The notes below the pieces were generated by a model. The model was given only the letters and a program-made list of their open reading frames with translations, had not been told where the DNA came from and did not search any database. A stretch of 6,495 nucleotides of DNA, taken from assembly GCA_002431545.1 (NCBI GenBank), contig DJFY01000071.1, forward strand, positions 8,079 to 14,573, given 5' to 3'. The translations under genes were made by a program, and so were the position numbers. Within the stretch, counting starts at the first letter, position 1; every line of letters begins with the position of its first letter. Of the stretch, positions 5,900 to 6,495 are shown one piece after another. Origin of the DNA: Cellvibrionales bacterium UBA5860 (GTDB lineage: Bacteria > Pseudomonadota > Gammaproteobacteria > Pseudomonadales > Porticoccaceae).

Positions 5900-6495
5900 C
5901 TAGAATCCCTGACCGAGCGAAAACTGGAACACTTCCGTGTCGTCGAACTCGTCATCGTTCAGGGGCGATGCGAGACTGACGGTGATGGGCCCAAATCCGC
6001 TGAGCCAGGTACCGCCAATGCCAAATGAATAGCGCAGCTCTCCCAGGTCGGGGCTGATACAGTTAATTTGCGTGCTACTACATTCCGTGTCGAAGACATT
6101 ACCCGCATCAAAGAAAAATGCGGCCTGCACACTGCGGTTATCTTTCAGGAAGGGCACGGGGAAAATCACCTCGGCACTGGCCACCACCTTGACGTTACCG
6201 CCAAAGGGGTCGGGATCGTCAAAGCCACCAAAGGGGTTGTCCTGCGGACCCAGAGAGTTTCTCTTGAAACCCCGGACCGAGTTGAAACCGCCGCCAAAGT
6301 AGTTTTTGAAAAATGGTAGTCTGTCCGTATCACCCAGACCCTCGCCATAGCCCAGATCTGTCCGCAGACGCAACGTCAGATTTTTGGTAATCGGCCTGAA
6401 GTACTGGGCCGCGTAGCTCAACTTGTAGTATTCCAGATCAACGCCTGGGATGGTGAATTCGACGCCCGCCCTCTGAGATGCACCGCGAGTCGCTA
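5900..6495 (-). CDS. bamA: BamA outer-membrane assembly factor, C-terminal barrel fragment (5' end outside window)
   Basis: BamA is the Omp85-family core of the BAM complex, which folds and inserts beta-barrel proteins into the outer membrane. About 197 residues are visible; the reading frame stays open to the right edge, so the POTRA domains and the first barrel strands lie outside the window. Visible landmarks are TRGASQR near the edge, the loop-6 motif VRGF (6266-6277) that packs inside the barrel, FFFDAGNVFDT, and a C-terminal strand ending in FQFSLGQGF with a terminal Phe, as expected for a beta-signal. The first in-frame start-like codon inside the window (TTG at 6421) is an internal Leu, not the true start. 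Loop 6 looks short: only 14 residues separate the GP after VRGF from the next GGN. Two Cys (6059-6082) sit in a later extracellular loop. It is the first gene of the visible cluster, 39 nt before skp. Confidence 0.96.
   Translation of the reverse strand, partial: ATRGASQRAGVEFTIPGVDLEYYKLSYAAQYFRPITKNLTLRLRTDLGYGEGLGDTDRLPFFKNYFGGGFNSVRGFKRNSLGPQDNPFGGFDDPDPFGGNVKVVASAEVIFPVPFLKDNRSVQAAFFFDAGNVFDTECSSTQINCISPDLGELRYSFGIGGTWLSGFGPITVSLASPLNDDEFDDTEVFQFSLGQGF

Overview
The window looks like a chromosomal housekeeping segment of a Gammaproteobacterium. All supported genes lie on the minus strand, so transcription runs from right to left. In transcription order they are bamA (3' end only), skp, lpxD, fabZ, lpxA, lpxB, rnhB and a ketoacyl-ACP synthase III (KAS III) gene. 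The order bamA-skp-lpxD-fabZ-lpxA-lpxB-rnhB is the classical gammaproteobacterial outer-membrane/lipid A cluster. Protein details, especially LpxA and LpxD, read closer to Pseudomonas-type than to enteric homologues. The genus cannot be fixed from the sequence alone.

Layout: 6495-5900 is the C-terminal part of the BamA beta-barrel, cut by the window edge. 5860-5345 is the periplasmic chaperone Skp. 5332-4316 is LpxD, 4279-3836 FabZ, 3839-3063 LpxA, 3050-1899 LpxB and 1882-1250 RNase HII. After an 86-nt gap, 1163-78 is a 361-residue KAS III. Spacing from bamA to rnhB is tight (39, 12, 36, -4, 12 and 16 nt) with no visible terminator, so these genes are probably one operon. The 86-nt gap before the KAS III gene is the only one that could hold a promoter. 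The last 77 bases at the left edge carry no gene that can be supported.

The genes form one envelope-building module. The KAS III primes fatty acid synthesis. FabZ dehydrates 3-hydroxyacyl-ACP for elongation, while LpxA and LpxD use the same 3-hydroxyacyl-ACP pool to acylate UDP-GlcNAc derivatives. LpxB joins two acylated sugars into the lipid A disaccharide. Skp and BamA carry and insert outer-membrane proteins into the membrane that lipid A helps to form. RNase HII is the usual genome-maintenance passenger.

No mobile element, CRISPR array, RNA gene or evident new system was found. The points worth a second look are modest: a KAS III gene where dnaE usually follows rnhB, a Val at its primer-pocket gate and a C-terminal tail, and non-standard residues at the acyl-chain ruler positions of both LpxA and LpxD.
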